From assembly GCA_963775315.1 (NCBI GenBank), contig CAVZIN010000003.1, positions 62,001 to 126,000 of the forward strand: 64,000 nt of DNA, in the 5' to 3' direction. This document shows, piece by piece, positions 26,602-34,705 of this stretch (positions within the stretch are counted from its first letter, which is position 1; each line of letters begins with the position of its first letter). Position numbers and translations under genes: made by a program. This DNA comes from CAWGHZ01 sp963775315. Its GTDB lineage: Bacteria; Pseudomonadota; Alphaproteobacteria; MPNO01; DASWLB01. The notes beneath the pieces are model-generated. The model was not told where the DNA came from and did not search any database. It worked only from the letters and a program-made list of their open reading frames with translations.

Positions 26602-27713
26602 GGCGCAGCGCGCTCCAAATCGGCGAGCGGCGCCGGCGCCTCGTCCTGAATGTCGCTAAAGGCGCCGAACCGGTCGCGATAGTAGTCGACCGCCCGCTCC
26701 CAGGCCCGCGCGTCGGGCTCGCCCCAGAGCCGCCGGTAGTCGGGCGTGCCGGGATAGGGGAACAGCGGCACCGGGTCGTTGGCCCAGATGCCATGGGCCC
26801 GCACCCGCTCGCGCCAAGCGGCGACCTCGCGCGAATCGTCCTCCGGCGTCAGGATCAGGTTCGCCTGCACGAAGGGCACGTGGCGCTTCGCCTCGATCAG
26901 CAGGCCGGTCAGCGCCTCGGTGTCCACGCGGCAGTCCTTGGACAGCCAGTCACGGCCGGCTTCGGTCAGGCTCTCGACGCCGGCCTCGATCGAGACGCAC
27001 CCGGCGCGGCCGAGCAGCGCGATCGTGTCCGGCTTCCAGAGATCGAGCCGCGTCTGCACGCCGAACTTCAGCCCGCGCCCGACCAGCGCCTCCAGCAGCG
27101 GCCGGTTCGGCAAAAAGATTTCGTCGACGAAATAGACGTACTCGACGCCCTGGTTCTGCAGGCGCGCGATCTCGGCGTCGGTCCAGGCGAGCGGCGGCAA
27201 ATCGACGAATTTCGTCGCGCGCGGCCCGCCGCGCCGCCGGATCCGCCCGTCGCGCTTGAAGCAGATGCCTTGCACCTCGGCGTCGCCGCGGGCCAGCTCG
27301 GCCAGCGTCTCCTCGCACTCGCCCATCACCACGATGTCGGCGCCGAGCTTCGCGAGGGCCGGTTCGGGCGTGGTCGAGCCGTGCGGCCCGACGGCGACGG
27401 TGAGGCCGGCGACGTCGCGCACCGCCGCCAGCGTCGCCTGCGGCACGCGCAGCTCGGGCGGTGGGCAGCGCCAGAACAGATAGGTCGGTGCAGTGGTGAC
27501 GACGGTCATTTCCGGCCGGAAGGTGGCGAGGCGGCGGGCGAGGGCGGCACCGTCGAGCCCTTCGGCATGGGCGTCGATCAGGGCGACCTCGTGGCCGTCG
27601 CGCTGCAGCAAGGCGCGGGCGCAGCCGAGCTCGAGCGGCAGATGGCGCTCGCGGCAGCCGAAATAGATGCTGCGCGCGAAGGTCCAGTCGGGATTGACCA
27701 GCGCGATCCTCAT
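26598..27713 (-). CDS. B12-binding radical-SAM-like protein lacking the cluster motif
   Basis: Resembles the TIGR04295-type B12-binding radical SAM proteins of glycan clusters. Residues 1-150 form a B12-binding-like domain (RIALVNPDWTFARSIYFGCR, GECEETLAELARG). Residues about 185-330 are the later half of the radical SAM barrel (GVEYVYFVDEIFLPN, VSIEAGVESL). The part between them should carry CX3CX2C for the 4Fe-4S cluster. Here DLPPLAWTDAEIAR (to residue 184) runs straight into LQNQGVEYVYF, with no such motif anywhere in 371 residues. The frame is otherwise intact and fits the operon (ATGA overlaps). Either an in-frame deletion inactivated it or sequence was lost in assembly. Confidence 0.78.
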   Translation of the reverse strand: MRIALVNPDWTFARSIYFGCRERHLPLELGCARALLQRDGHEVALIDAHAEGLDGAALARRLATFRPEMTVVTTAPTYLFWRCPPPELRVPQATLAAVRDVAGLTVAVGPHGSTTPEPALAKLGADIVVMGECEETLAELARGDAEVQGICFKRDGRIRRRGGPRATKFVDLPPLAWTDAEIARLQNQGVEYVYFVDEIFLPNRPLLEALVGRGLKFGVQTRLDLWKPDTIALLGRAGCVSIEAGVESLTEAGRDWLSKDCRVDTEALTGLLIEAKRHVPFVQANLILTPEDDSREVAAWRERVRAHGIWANDPVPLFPYPGTPDYRRLWGEPDARAWERAVDYYRDRFGAFSDIQDEAPAPLADLERAAP

Positions 27714-29776
27714 GCGACCCGCCCCGTCGGCTCGGGCAGCGCCTCCGGCGTCGGTGCGCCGAGGGGCCCGGGCGCCGTCAGCGGCGCGGTGGCCAGAGGG
27801 AAGGCCGGCGCGCCGGTCAGCCAGGCGTGCAGCTTGGCGACGCCTTCGTGCGCCTTGACGTGCGGCCGCCAGCCCGTGGCCGCGCGGAACCGGCGGGTGT
27901 CCGAGGCGTACCAGACCTGGTCGCCGGGCCGCCACGCGGCGTAGTCGATGTCCGGCGTGCGGCCGGTCAGCTCGCCGATCCAGCCGACGAGGTCGCGCAG
28001 GCTGATCGCGTTCTCCGGCCCGCCGCCGAGGTTGAATGCGCGTCCGGCGACTGCCTGCGTGTTCTTCAGCGCCAGCAAATAGGCCGCGACCACGTCGTCC
28101 GCGTACAGCACGTCGCGCACCTGGCAGCCGTCGCCGTAGATGGTGATCGGCCGGCCGGCGAGCGCCGAAATCAGGAAATGCGCGACCCAGCCCTGGTCCT
28201 CCGTGCCGAACTGGCGCGGGCCGTAGAGGCAGCTCATGCGGAACACGGTGGCGGGCACGCCGAACGTGCGCGCGTAATCCAGGATGTACTGGTCGGCGAT
28301 GCCCTTGGAGCAGCCATAGGGCGTGCGCAGATCGAGCGCACGGCCCTCGCCGACGCCGTGGCGGGCGAGGTCCGGGTCGGTCGGCAGGTACCTGTCGCCG
28401 CGACGCGCGCTGGTTTCCGCGTCGAGCAGCGCGCCGTAGACCTTGTTGGTCGAGGCGAACAGGACGGGCGGCGGGCTCGGCCGGTGGCGCAGCGCCTCCA
28501 GAAGGTTGAGCGAGCCGCGCGCGTTCACCTCGAAATCGTCGATCGGCGCGGCGAGGCTCGTCGTCACCGCCACCTGGGCGGCGAGATGGACCACGGCCTT
28601 GGCGTCGCGCGCCGCCGCGCGGAGCGCGTAATAGTCGCGCACGTCGCCGACCTCGACCGCGATCCGCGAGGGGTAGCGCGCGCGCAGCCATTGCAGGTTC
28701 TCCTCGACCCGTGCGCGGGCGAGGCTGTCGAACACCACGACCTGCTCGCCCGTCTCGGCGAGGCGCGCGGCGATGTTGCTGCCGAGGAAACCGGCGCCGC
28801 CGGTCACCAGCACGGCGGGGCGGGCGCGGCGGACGTTCGCCGCCTTCACCTCGCGCGCGAGGCGCTTCGCGCCCGCGAGCCCGCCGGAGGCGAGGGCGCG
28901 GTGCACGAGCTTCGGCTGGCCGTCGGCACGCACGATCCCGGTGTGGTAGTGGCGCTCGTCGAAATGAAAGCCTTCCTGGCTTTCCAGCTCGGGATCGAGG
29001 TCCTGGTAGGAATACCAGTAGACGCGCTCGGCCGGGGCAGCGAGGGCGTCGAGGAACAAGGCGAGCTGGCGCCCTTCCTGGTGGCGCCAGGTGGAGTGGC
29101 CCGCCTCTGTGATCCACACCTCGGGCGTGCAGCCGTGCCGCGCCAGCACCTCGCGCACACTCTCGATCTCGGGCTCCCACCCCTGCCACTGGGCGTTCCA
29201 GGTTTCGGGGAAGCCGTGCACCCCGACCGCGTCGATATGGGCCATGACGCCGCGCCGGCACATCAGCGCCAGCCAGTTCGAATCGGTCGGGCACATGCCG
29301 CCCAGCACGGTGCGCTTGCCCCGCTCCTTCATCCAGTAGGCCGCGCTGCCGACCATCTCGGAGAAGGCACGCCACTCGGCGTCGAGGTGCCAGTTCCAGT
29401 CGTTGAGGTTGTTCGGTTCGTTCCAGAGCTCGACCCAGTCGAAATGACGGCCGTGGCGGCTGACGAACACGTCGAGGAAATCCGCGTAGGACTTCGGGTC
29501 GCGCGGCGGCGCGGTCGTGGTGCCGTCGAGGCTGAGAGACGGCGGGGTGTAGTGGAAGCAGGGCAGTACCTCGAGCGTGCGCGCCAGCTCGGGCAGCAGC
29601 CAGCCATACCACGCTTCGCCGTCCGGCCGGTGCCAGTCGGCCCACGACACGCCGATGCGCACATGCCGCGCGCCGATGGCGGAAAGCCCGTCGATCATCC
29701 TTAAGGCGCGCTCTCTCTCGCCCGGCCGCAGCCATTCGACGACACCCCATGGGCGCTCGATGCGGGACCGCGCCAT
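27710..29776 (-). CDS. fusion: clan-A glycosidase plus NAD-dependent sugar epimerase
   Basis: A 688-residue two-domain enzyme. Residues about 8-300 are a TIM-barrel glycoside hydrolase of clan GH-A (GH39/GH5-like): the acid/base Glu120 is in ELWNEPNNLNDWNW and the nucleophile is probably Glu224 in WITEAGHST. Residues about 320-665 are an extended SDR: VTGGAGFLGSNIAARL binds NAD, and SCLYGPRQFGTEDQGW and TPYGCSKGIADQY (YxxxK) mark a UDP-sugar epimerase/dehydratase. The two activities are probably a single polypeptide, since there is no internal ribosome site evident. It overlaps both neighbours (ATGA). Confidence 0.85.
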   Translation of the reverse strand: MARSRIERPWGVVEWLRPGERERALRMIDGLSAIGARHVRIGVSWADWHRPDGEAWYGWLLPELARTLEVLPCFHYTPPSLSLDGTTTAPPRDPKSYADFLDVFVSRHGRHFDWVELWNEPNNLNDWNWHLDAEWRAFSEMVGSAAYWMKERGKRTVLGGMCPTDSNWLALMCRRGVMAHIDAVGVHGFPETWNAQWQGWEPEIESVREVLARHGCTPEVWITEAGHSTWRHQEGRQLALFLDALAAPAERVYWYSYQDLDPELESQEGFHFDERHYHTGIVRADGQPKLVHRALASGGLAGAKRLAREVKAANVRRARPAVLVTGGAGFLGSNIAARLAETGEQVVVFDSLARARVEENLQWLRARYPSRIAVEVGDVRDYYALRAAARDAKAVVHLAAQVAVTTSLAAPIDDFEVNARGSLNLLEALRHRPSPPPVLFASTNKVYGALLDAETSARRGDRYLPTDPDLARHGVGEGRALDLRTPYGCSKGIADQYILDYARTFGVPATVFRMSCLYGPRQFGTEDQGWVAHFLISALAGRPITIYGDGCQVRDVLYADDVVAAYLLALKNTQAVAGRAFNLGGGPENAISLRDLVGWIGELTGRTPDIDYAAWRPGDQVWYASDTRRFRAATGWRPHVKAHEGVAKLHAWLTGAPAFPLATAPLTAPGPLGAPTPEALPEPTGRVA

Positions 29777-30894
29777 CACGCGACCAGCCCCCGGCTGACC
29801 AGCTCCTCCGTCGCACTGTCGACGCGGTCGGTCGCGATCTGGTCGGCCAGCCATTCGACGAGGTCGGCGAGCCCGGCTTCGAGCGAGACGCGCGGGCGGT
29901 AGCCGAGCGCCTCGGCGGAAACGCTCACGTCGGCGAAGTTGTGGCGGATGTCGCCCGCGCGATAGCGCCCGGCGATCTCCGGCGCGATGTGCGGCTTGCC
30001 CATCAGCGCCGCCATCCGCCTGGCGATGGTGGCGATGGAATGGTCCTCGCCGCTACCGATGTTGAACGAGACGCCGCTCACCTCCGTCGCCTCCAGCGCC
30101 AGCCGGAAGGCGCGCCCCACGTCGCGCGCGTGGACGAAGTCGCGCCGCTGCTCGCCGTCCTCGAAGATCAGCGGCGCGCGCCCGTTCAGCAGGCGCGAGG
30201 CGAAGATGGCGAGCACGCCGGTATAGGGGTTGGAAAGTGCCTGGTTCCGCCCGTACACGTTGTAGAGGCGGAGCGCGACCGTGCCCATGCCGTAGGCTTG
30301 GCCGACCACGTGGCACATCTTCTCCTGCACGTACTTGCCGAGCGCGTAGACCGAGGCGAGGTCGGGCCGCTTGGTCTCCGGCGTCGGGATCGGAACGAGC
30401 GGCCGGCCTTGATCGTCGCGGAGCTCCCATTCGCCGCGATTGAGCTGTGCGGCACCGCGCGGGGCCGGCTCGTGGGGATTGCCGTCGGCGTCGCGGCAGA
30501 GCCCCTCGCCGTAGATGCTCATCGACGAGGCGATAACCATGCGCTCGACCGGCTGGCGCGCGATCTCCTGAAGAAGAATCGCAGTGCCGAGGTCGTTGAC
30601 GGCGGTGTAGTCCGCAATCTGGTACATGCTCTGGCCGACGCCGACGCGCGCGGCAAGATGGATGACGGCGTCGGCGCGGGCGAGCGCGCGGGCGACGGCC
30701 TCGGCGTCGCGCACGTCGCCCGGGATCAGCTCCGCCTCGCGCGCCAGGTAGTCCGGCCGCGCCCGCGTCTCGCCGTGAATTTGTGGAAGAAGTGAGTCGA
30801 GTATGACGACCTCGTGCCCGGCCGCCAGCCGCTCGTCAGTGATGTGTGTTCCGATGAAACCAGCGCCCCCCGTCACAAGCACTCGCTTCGGCAT
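29776..30894 (-). CDS. NAD-dependent sugar epimerase/dehydratase
   Basis: Extended SDR acting on nucleotide sugars, 372 residues. It opens KRVLVTGGAGFIGTHI (NAD site). ASSMSIYGEG and SVYALGKYVQEK (YxxxK) are the catalytic positions, and VALRLYNVYGRNQALSNPYTG is the substrate loop. First gene of the eight-gene glycan operon. The ATG at 30894 has GGGAGAG 5 bases upstream, and an EcfG promoter lies 42-66 bases upstream. It probably makes the activated sugar used by the transferases. Confidence 0.9.
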   Translation of the reverse strand: MPKRVLVTGGAGFIGTHITDERLAAGHEVVILDSLLPQIHGETRARPDYLAREAELIPGDVRDAEAVARALARADAVIHLAARVGVGQSMYQIADYTAVNDLGTAILLQEIARQPVERMVIASSMSIYGEGLCRDADGNPHEPAPRGAAQLNRGEWELRDDQGRPLVPIPTPETKRPDLASVYALGKYVQEKMCHVVGQAYGMGTVALRLYNVYGRNQALSNPYTGVLAIFASRLLNGRAPLIFEDGEQRRDFVHARDVGRAFRLALEATEVSGVSFNIGSGEDHSIATIARRMAALMGKPHIAPEIAGRYRAGDIRHNFADVSVSAEALGYRPRVSLEAGLADLVEWLADQIATDRVDSATEELVSRGLVA

Positions 30895-30925
30895 TCTCTC
30901 CCCTTCCAAAACGCGTTGGGTACAA

Positions 30926-30938
30926 GTTCACGGTGAAC
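30926..30938. promoter_or_regulatory. perfect palindrome at glycan-operon promoter
   Basis: GTTCACGGTGAAC, two 6-base arms around one base, overlapping the -10 end of the EcfG promoter and the expected transcription start. A candidate operator or a chance palindrome. Confidence 0.4.
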
Positions 30939-30960
30939 GTAAGAATGTTGCATTCGTTCC
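30936..30960 (-). promoter_or_regulatory. EcfG general-stress promoter of glycan operon
   Basis: On the minus strand: GGAAC (30960-30956), 16 bases, CGTT (30939-30936), an exact EcfG consensus. It lies about 42 bases before the epimerase start and so would drive the whole operon. Confidence 0.72.
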
Positions 30961-30987
30961 GGCCGCGCGGAACGGGCGGAGCGGATG

Positions 30988-31923
30988 TCACGGACGCCCG
31001 CGCGGCGCACCAATTCCACCGGCTTCGATAAAAATATGCCGCACGCTCGGATGCGATGTCCGGATGCGTTTTTCGATGCGCGCGACGGCGGCGACGACGG
31101 CCTCGCCGGTGAGGCCGGGACGGAAGCGCAGCTCCATGTTAAGCAGCACCTGGTCGGGACCGAGCTGCATGGTGAGCGGGGTTCGGGCGCTGGCCACCGC
31201 GGCATCCATGCGTGCGATACGGCAGGCGGCATGGACCAGCGCCGTGTCGGCGCGCTCGCCCATCAGGAGGGCGCGCGTCTCGATCACCAGGATCGTCGCG
31301 ACGCCGATCAGGATCGCGCCGATCGCCAGCGAGGCGGCACCGTCGATCCACGGCGCGTCCAGCCGCTGCGACAGGTACACCCCGGCGAAGGCGGCGAAGA
31401 TGCCGGCGACCGCCGCCGTGTCCTCGGCGACCACGACGAAGACGGACGGGTCCTTGCTCGCGCGGAAGGTGCGGTAGAGCCCCTGGTCGCGGTCGCGCTT
31501 TTTCATCAGCTGTCGCAGCGCGATGGTGAGGGAGGTCGATTCCGCGCCCAGTGCGATGCCGAGCACCGCGTAATTCCACGACGGATCGGTCAGCGTCTCC
31601 GGTGTCATCACGTGCCGGTAGCCCTCGAGCAGCGACAACCCTCCGCCGATGCCGAACAGCAGCATGGCGACCACCAGGCTCCAGAAATAGAGCTCCTTGC
31701 CGTAGCCGAACGGGTGCACCGCGCTGGGCGGGCGGGCGCTCGCGCGCATGCCGACCAGCATCAGACATTCGTTCCCGGTATCGACAACCGAATGGAACGC
31801 CTCGGACAGCATCGACGCGCTGCCGGTCATCCAGGCGGCGCCAAACTTCGCCAGCGCGATGATCATGTTCGCCCCGATCGCGGCGAATACCGCGACGCGG
31901 CCGCTCTGCGAACCGGAGGCCAT
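30988..31923 (-). CDS. cation diffusion facilitator transporter
   Basis: CDF-family divalent-metal/proton antiporter, 311 residues with about six membrane helices in the first 215. The first metal site is SEAFHSVVDTGNE (H-x3-D in helix 2). The equivalent in helix 5 reads EDTAAVAGIF, with Asp but the usual His one turn away replaced by Glu, so metal choice may differ from zinc-type members. VHPFGYGKELYFW is a conserved loop. A cytoplasmic regulatory domain follows (about 220-305). Monocistronic by its surroundings. Confidence 0.88.
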   Translation of the reverse strand: MASGSQSGRVAVFAAIGANMIIALAKFGAAWMTGSASMLSEAFHSVVDTGNECLMLVGMRASARPPSAVHPFGYGKELYFWSLVVAMLLFGIGGGLSLLEGYRHVMTPETLTDPSWNYAVLGIALGAESTSLTIALRQLMKKRDRDQGLYRTFRASKDPSVFVVVAEDTAAVAGIFAAFAGVYLSQRLDAPWIDGAASLAIGAILIGVATILVIETRALLMGERADTALVHAACRIARMDAAVASARTPLTMQLGPDQVLLNMELRFRPGLTGEAVVAAVARIEKRIRTSHPSVRHIFIEAGGIGAPRGRP

Positions 31924-32072
31924 GACTAGCCTACGCCGGCAGGGCCGGCCGGTTCCGGTTTCCGCGACGCGCGCGTTCAGGCGGCCCGCGCCGCCGGCGA
32001 TTCACCGCGAACGCATTTCCGGCCGAACGATCCGGTGCCCGCCTCGTTGACCGAAGGTAACGAAACGAGCGC

Positions 32073-33329
32073 ATGTCCGAACTCAATCTCGTTCTCGCCG
32101 TGCTCGGCGGGGTGACGCTGGTCCTCAGCCTCAGCGTCGACTACGTGCGCGGCCGGCTGCTGCCGCTGTCGGAGCCGCTGCTCGCCACCCTGGCCGGCGT
32201 CGCCGCCGGGCCGGTCGGGCTCGGCTGGATCGCGCTCGACCACTGGGGTCGCCGCGCACGCTGCTCGAGGAGGTGGCGCGGGTCATCGTGGCGCTCGCCG
32301 TGATGGGCGCGGCGCTTCGCCTACCGCCCGCCTATTTCCGCCGCCAGTGGCGGGCGATGGCGGTCGCGCTCGGTCCGGTGATGATGGTCGGCGCCGTGGT
32401 GGCCGGCATCGCCGGCTGGAAGATCCTCGGCGTGCCGTTCTGGCAGGGGGCGCTGATCGGCGCGATCCTCACCCCGACCGACCCGGTGGTGGCTGGTGCG
32501 ATCGTCGCCGGCCCGCTCGCCGGGGAAACGTTGCCGACGCGCCTCCGGCGCCTGATCTCGGGCGAGTCGGGCGCCAACGACGGCATCGCCTACCCCATCG
32601 TGTTCCTGCCCGTGCTCATGCTGGTGCATCCGGCGAACGAGGCGCTCGGGCTCTGGGTCGGCGACCGGGTGGTGTGGGCGACGCTTGGTGGGGCGGCGCT
32701 CGGCGCGGCGGCGGGCTACGTCGCGGGGCGGGCGCAGATCCTCGCCGAATCGCACGGCTTCGCCTCCGGCCACGCGCTGGTGACCGGCGTCACCGCGTTC
32801 GGGCTCGCGCTGCTCGGGCTGCTCGGGCTCGCCGGCGCCGACGGAGTGCTCGGCGTGTTCGTCGCGGGGCGCCTGTTCGGCCACGTGGTCGAGACCGAAC
32901 GGGTGACAGAGCAGGGCGAGCTGCAGGAGATCATCCGCTGGCTGTTCACCATCCCGAATTTCGTGCTGTTCGGCGCCGCGCTGCCCTGGGCGGGCTGGCA
33001 CGCGCTCGGTTGGCCTGGGGTTGGCCTCGCCGTCGCGGTGCTGCTGCTCCGCCGCGTCCCGGTGATCCTGGCTGCGCGGCGCAGCCTGCCGCTCGACCGA
33101 CCGGCCGACCTCCTGTTCTACGCCTGGTTCGGTCCGCTCGGCGTCGCCTCGATCTTCTACGCGACGCTCGCGACACGGCTCACCGGGCTCGACGTGGTGT
33201 GGCAGGCGTCGAGCCTCGTCGTCGCGCTCTCGATCCTGGTGCATGGCGCGACGGCGACGCCGTTCCTCCAGCTCTACGCCCGCAAGGTTCCCCGCGAACT
33301 CCGGAACGGAGGAAGGCGCCGGCCGTTGA
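32073..33329 (+). pseudogene. Na+/H+ antiporter (CPA1 type), frameshifted
   Basis: Monovalent cation/proton antiporter of about 410 residues. The first helices read from ATG 32073 (SELNLVLAVLGGVTLVLSL); at the G4 run at 32246-32249 the frame shifts. With one more G it would continue WGSPRTLLEEVARVIVALAV into the rest of the protein, which includes the ion-binding region LTPTDPVVAGAIVAG and SGESGANDGIAYP. After the shift this second frame has no stop before the topoisomerase gene. A natural end (TGA at 33327) exists in another frame. Two one-base errors would explain both oddities. Confidence 0.75.
33303..33327 (+). promoter_or_regulatory. EcfG general-stress promoter of topoisomerase IB
   Basis: GGAAC (33303-33307), 16 bases, CGTT (33324-33327), exact consensus, 46 bases before the topoisomerase ATG at 33374. 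Confidence 0.68.
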
Positions 33330-33373
33330 GAGCCTGCGGATCATCGAGTGTCTGGCGTGGTGCGAGTGGTGGC

Positions 33374-34705
33374 ATGACGGTGGCGCGGGCGAGAGGCGGA
33401 TTGCGGCAGGTTGGGCCCGAGGCGCTTGTGTTGCGGCGCCGCCGCGCCGGGCGCGGGTTCGTCTATCTCGACGAGAAGGGCCGCCAGGTGCGCGACCGCG
33501 CGACCCTCGCCCGCATCCGGAGCCTCGCCGTGCCGCCCGCCTACGAGGACGTGCAGATCGCGCGCGACGCCGACGCCCACCTGCAGGCCGTCGGGCGCGA
33601 CGCGGCGGGGCGCGTCCAGTACCGCTATCACCCCGCCTGGACCGAGGAGCGCGAGGCGCGCAAGGTCGAGCGGCTGGGCGCGCTTGCCGCTGCCCTGCCG
33701 CACCTCCGCCGCAGCGTCGCCCGCGACCTCGCACGGCCCGAGCTGTGCCGTCGCCGGGTCCTCGCCGCCGTGATCTCGCTGATCGACAAGACCCACGTCC
33801 GCATCGGGTGCGAGGACTACGTCCATACCGGGCGGAGCCGCGGCGCGGCGACGCTCCTCAAGCGCAACGTGCGGGTCGCTGGCGACCGGGTAGCACTCGA
33901 CTTCCGCGGCAAGGGCGGGCGGGCGATCGAGTGCGCGGTGCGCGCGCCGGCGCTCGCCCGCACGGTCCGCGCGCTCAAGCGCCAGCCGGGACCGCGCCTG
34001 TTCCGCTTTCGCGGCGAGGACGGCAGGCTGCACAACCTGACCGCCGCCGACGCCAACGCCTATCTGCAAGAGGTGACGGGCGAGGGGGTGACGGCGAAGG
34101 ACTTCCGCACGCTCGCGGCGACCGCGACGGCGGCCGAGCGGCTCGGCGCGCTCGAGCCGGGCCCCAGCGCCACCGCGCGGCGGCGCCAGATCAACGGCGT
34201 GATGCGCGAGATCGCCGAGATGCTGGCCAACACCCCCGCCGTCACGCGTAAGAGCTACGTCCACCGCCGGCTGGTCGACGCTTTCGAGCGGGGCACGCTT
34301 GCCTCGCTCGTTGCCGGCTGCGACCGGCCGCGCGGCCTCGCCTGTGGCGAGGCGGTGGTCGCCGCCCTGTTCTCGCCGACGGGCGGGACTGACCGCCCCG
34401 GAACCCGTTCCTGCCGCGCACGTTGGTGGGGCGATCCGGGTTGCTGGAAGGGAACGAGCCATGCCCGCGAAGTCGAAGAAGCAGCAGATGGCCGCGGGAG
34501 CGGCGCTCTCGGCCAAGCGCGGCGAGCGCAAGAAGTCGAGCCTCCGCGGCGCCTCCGAAGGGATGGTCGAATCGATGAGCGAGAAGGAGCTCGAGCGCAT
34601 GGCGAGCACCAAGCGCAAGGGAAAGCCGACGACCGCGAACAAGACGTCGAGCGCGAAGTCGACGTCCTCGAAGAAGAAATAGCCGGCCTCAGATCTCCTT
34701 CATGA
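33374..34705 (+). CDS. DNA topoisomerase IB
   Basis: Poxvirus-type topoisomerase IB, which relaxes supercoils through a 3'-phosphotyrosine. Features: GRGFVYLDEKGRQVRDRATL and VPPAYEDVQI (amino-terminal domain); LIDKTHVRIGCEDYV, TLLKRNV and DFRGKGG (catalytic Arg and Lys); TAKDFRTLAATATAA; and TRKSYVHRRLVDAF with the active Tyr. Family proteins end about 20-30 residues later (near 34380). Here the frame stays open to 34705 across the promoter and whole of the DUF3008 gene, so the last ~110 codons are doubtful and a small indel near 34350 is suspected. Confidence 0.85.
   Translation: MTVARARGGLRQVGPEALVLRRRRAGRGFVYLDEKGRQVRDRATLARIRSLAVPPAYEDVQIARDADAHLQAVGRDAAGRVQYRYHPAWTEEREARKVERLGALAAALPHLRRSVARDLARPELCRRRVLAAVISLIDKTHVRIGCEDYVHTGRSRGAATLLKRNVRVAGDRVALDFRGKGGRAIECAVRAPALARTVRALKRQPGPRLFRFRGEDGRLHNLTAADANAYLQEVTGEGVTAKDFRTLAATATAAERLGALEPGPSATARRRQINGVMREIAEMLANTPAVTRKSYVHRRLVDAFERGTLASLVAGCDRPRGLACGEAVVAALFSPTGGTDRPGTRSCRARWWGDPGCWKGTSHAREVEEAADGRGSGALGQARRAQEVEPPRRLRRDGRIDEREGARAHGEHQAQGKADDREQDVEREVDVLEEEIAGLRSPS
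34400..34424 (+). promoter_or_regulatory. EcfG general-stress promoter of DUF3008 gene
   Basis: GGAAC (34400-34404), 16 bases, CGTT (34421-34424), exact consensus, 36 bases before the ATG at 34461. Confidence 0.73.
34461..34682 (+). CDS. DUF3008 small basic protein
   Basis: A 73-residue Lys/Ser/Ala-rich protein: PAKSKKQQMAAGAALSAKRG, SEGMVESMSEKELERMAST, KRKGKP. DUF3008 proteins are common in alphaproteobacteria; no biochemical role is known to me. A GGAAGGGAACGA stretch before the ATG supplies the ribosome site. An exact EcfG promoter is just upstream, consistent with stress induction. The carboxy tail (SSAKSTSSKKK) is low-complexity. Confidence 0.9.
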   Translation: MPAKSKKQQMAAGAALSAKRGERKKSSLRGASEGMVESMSEKELERMASTKRKGKPTTANKTSSAKSTSSKKK

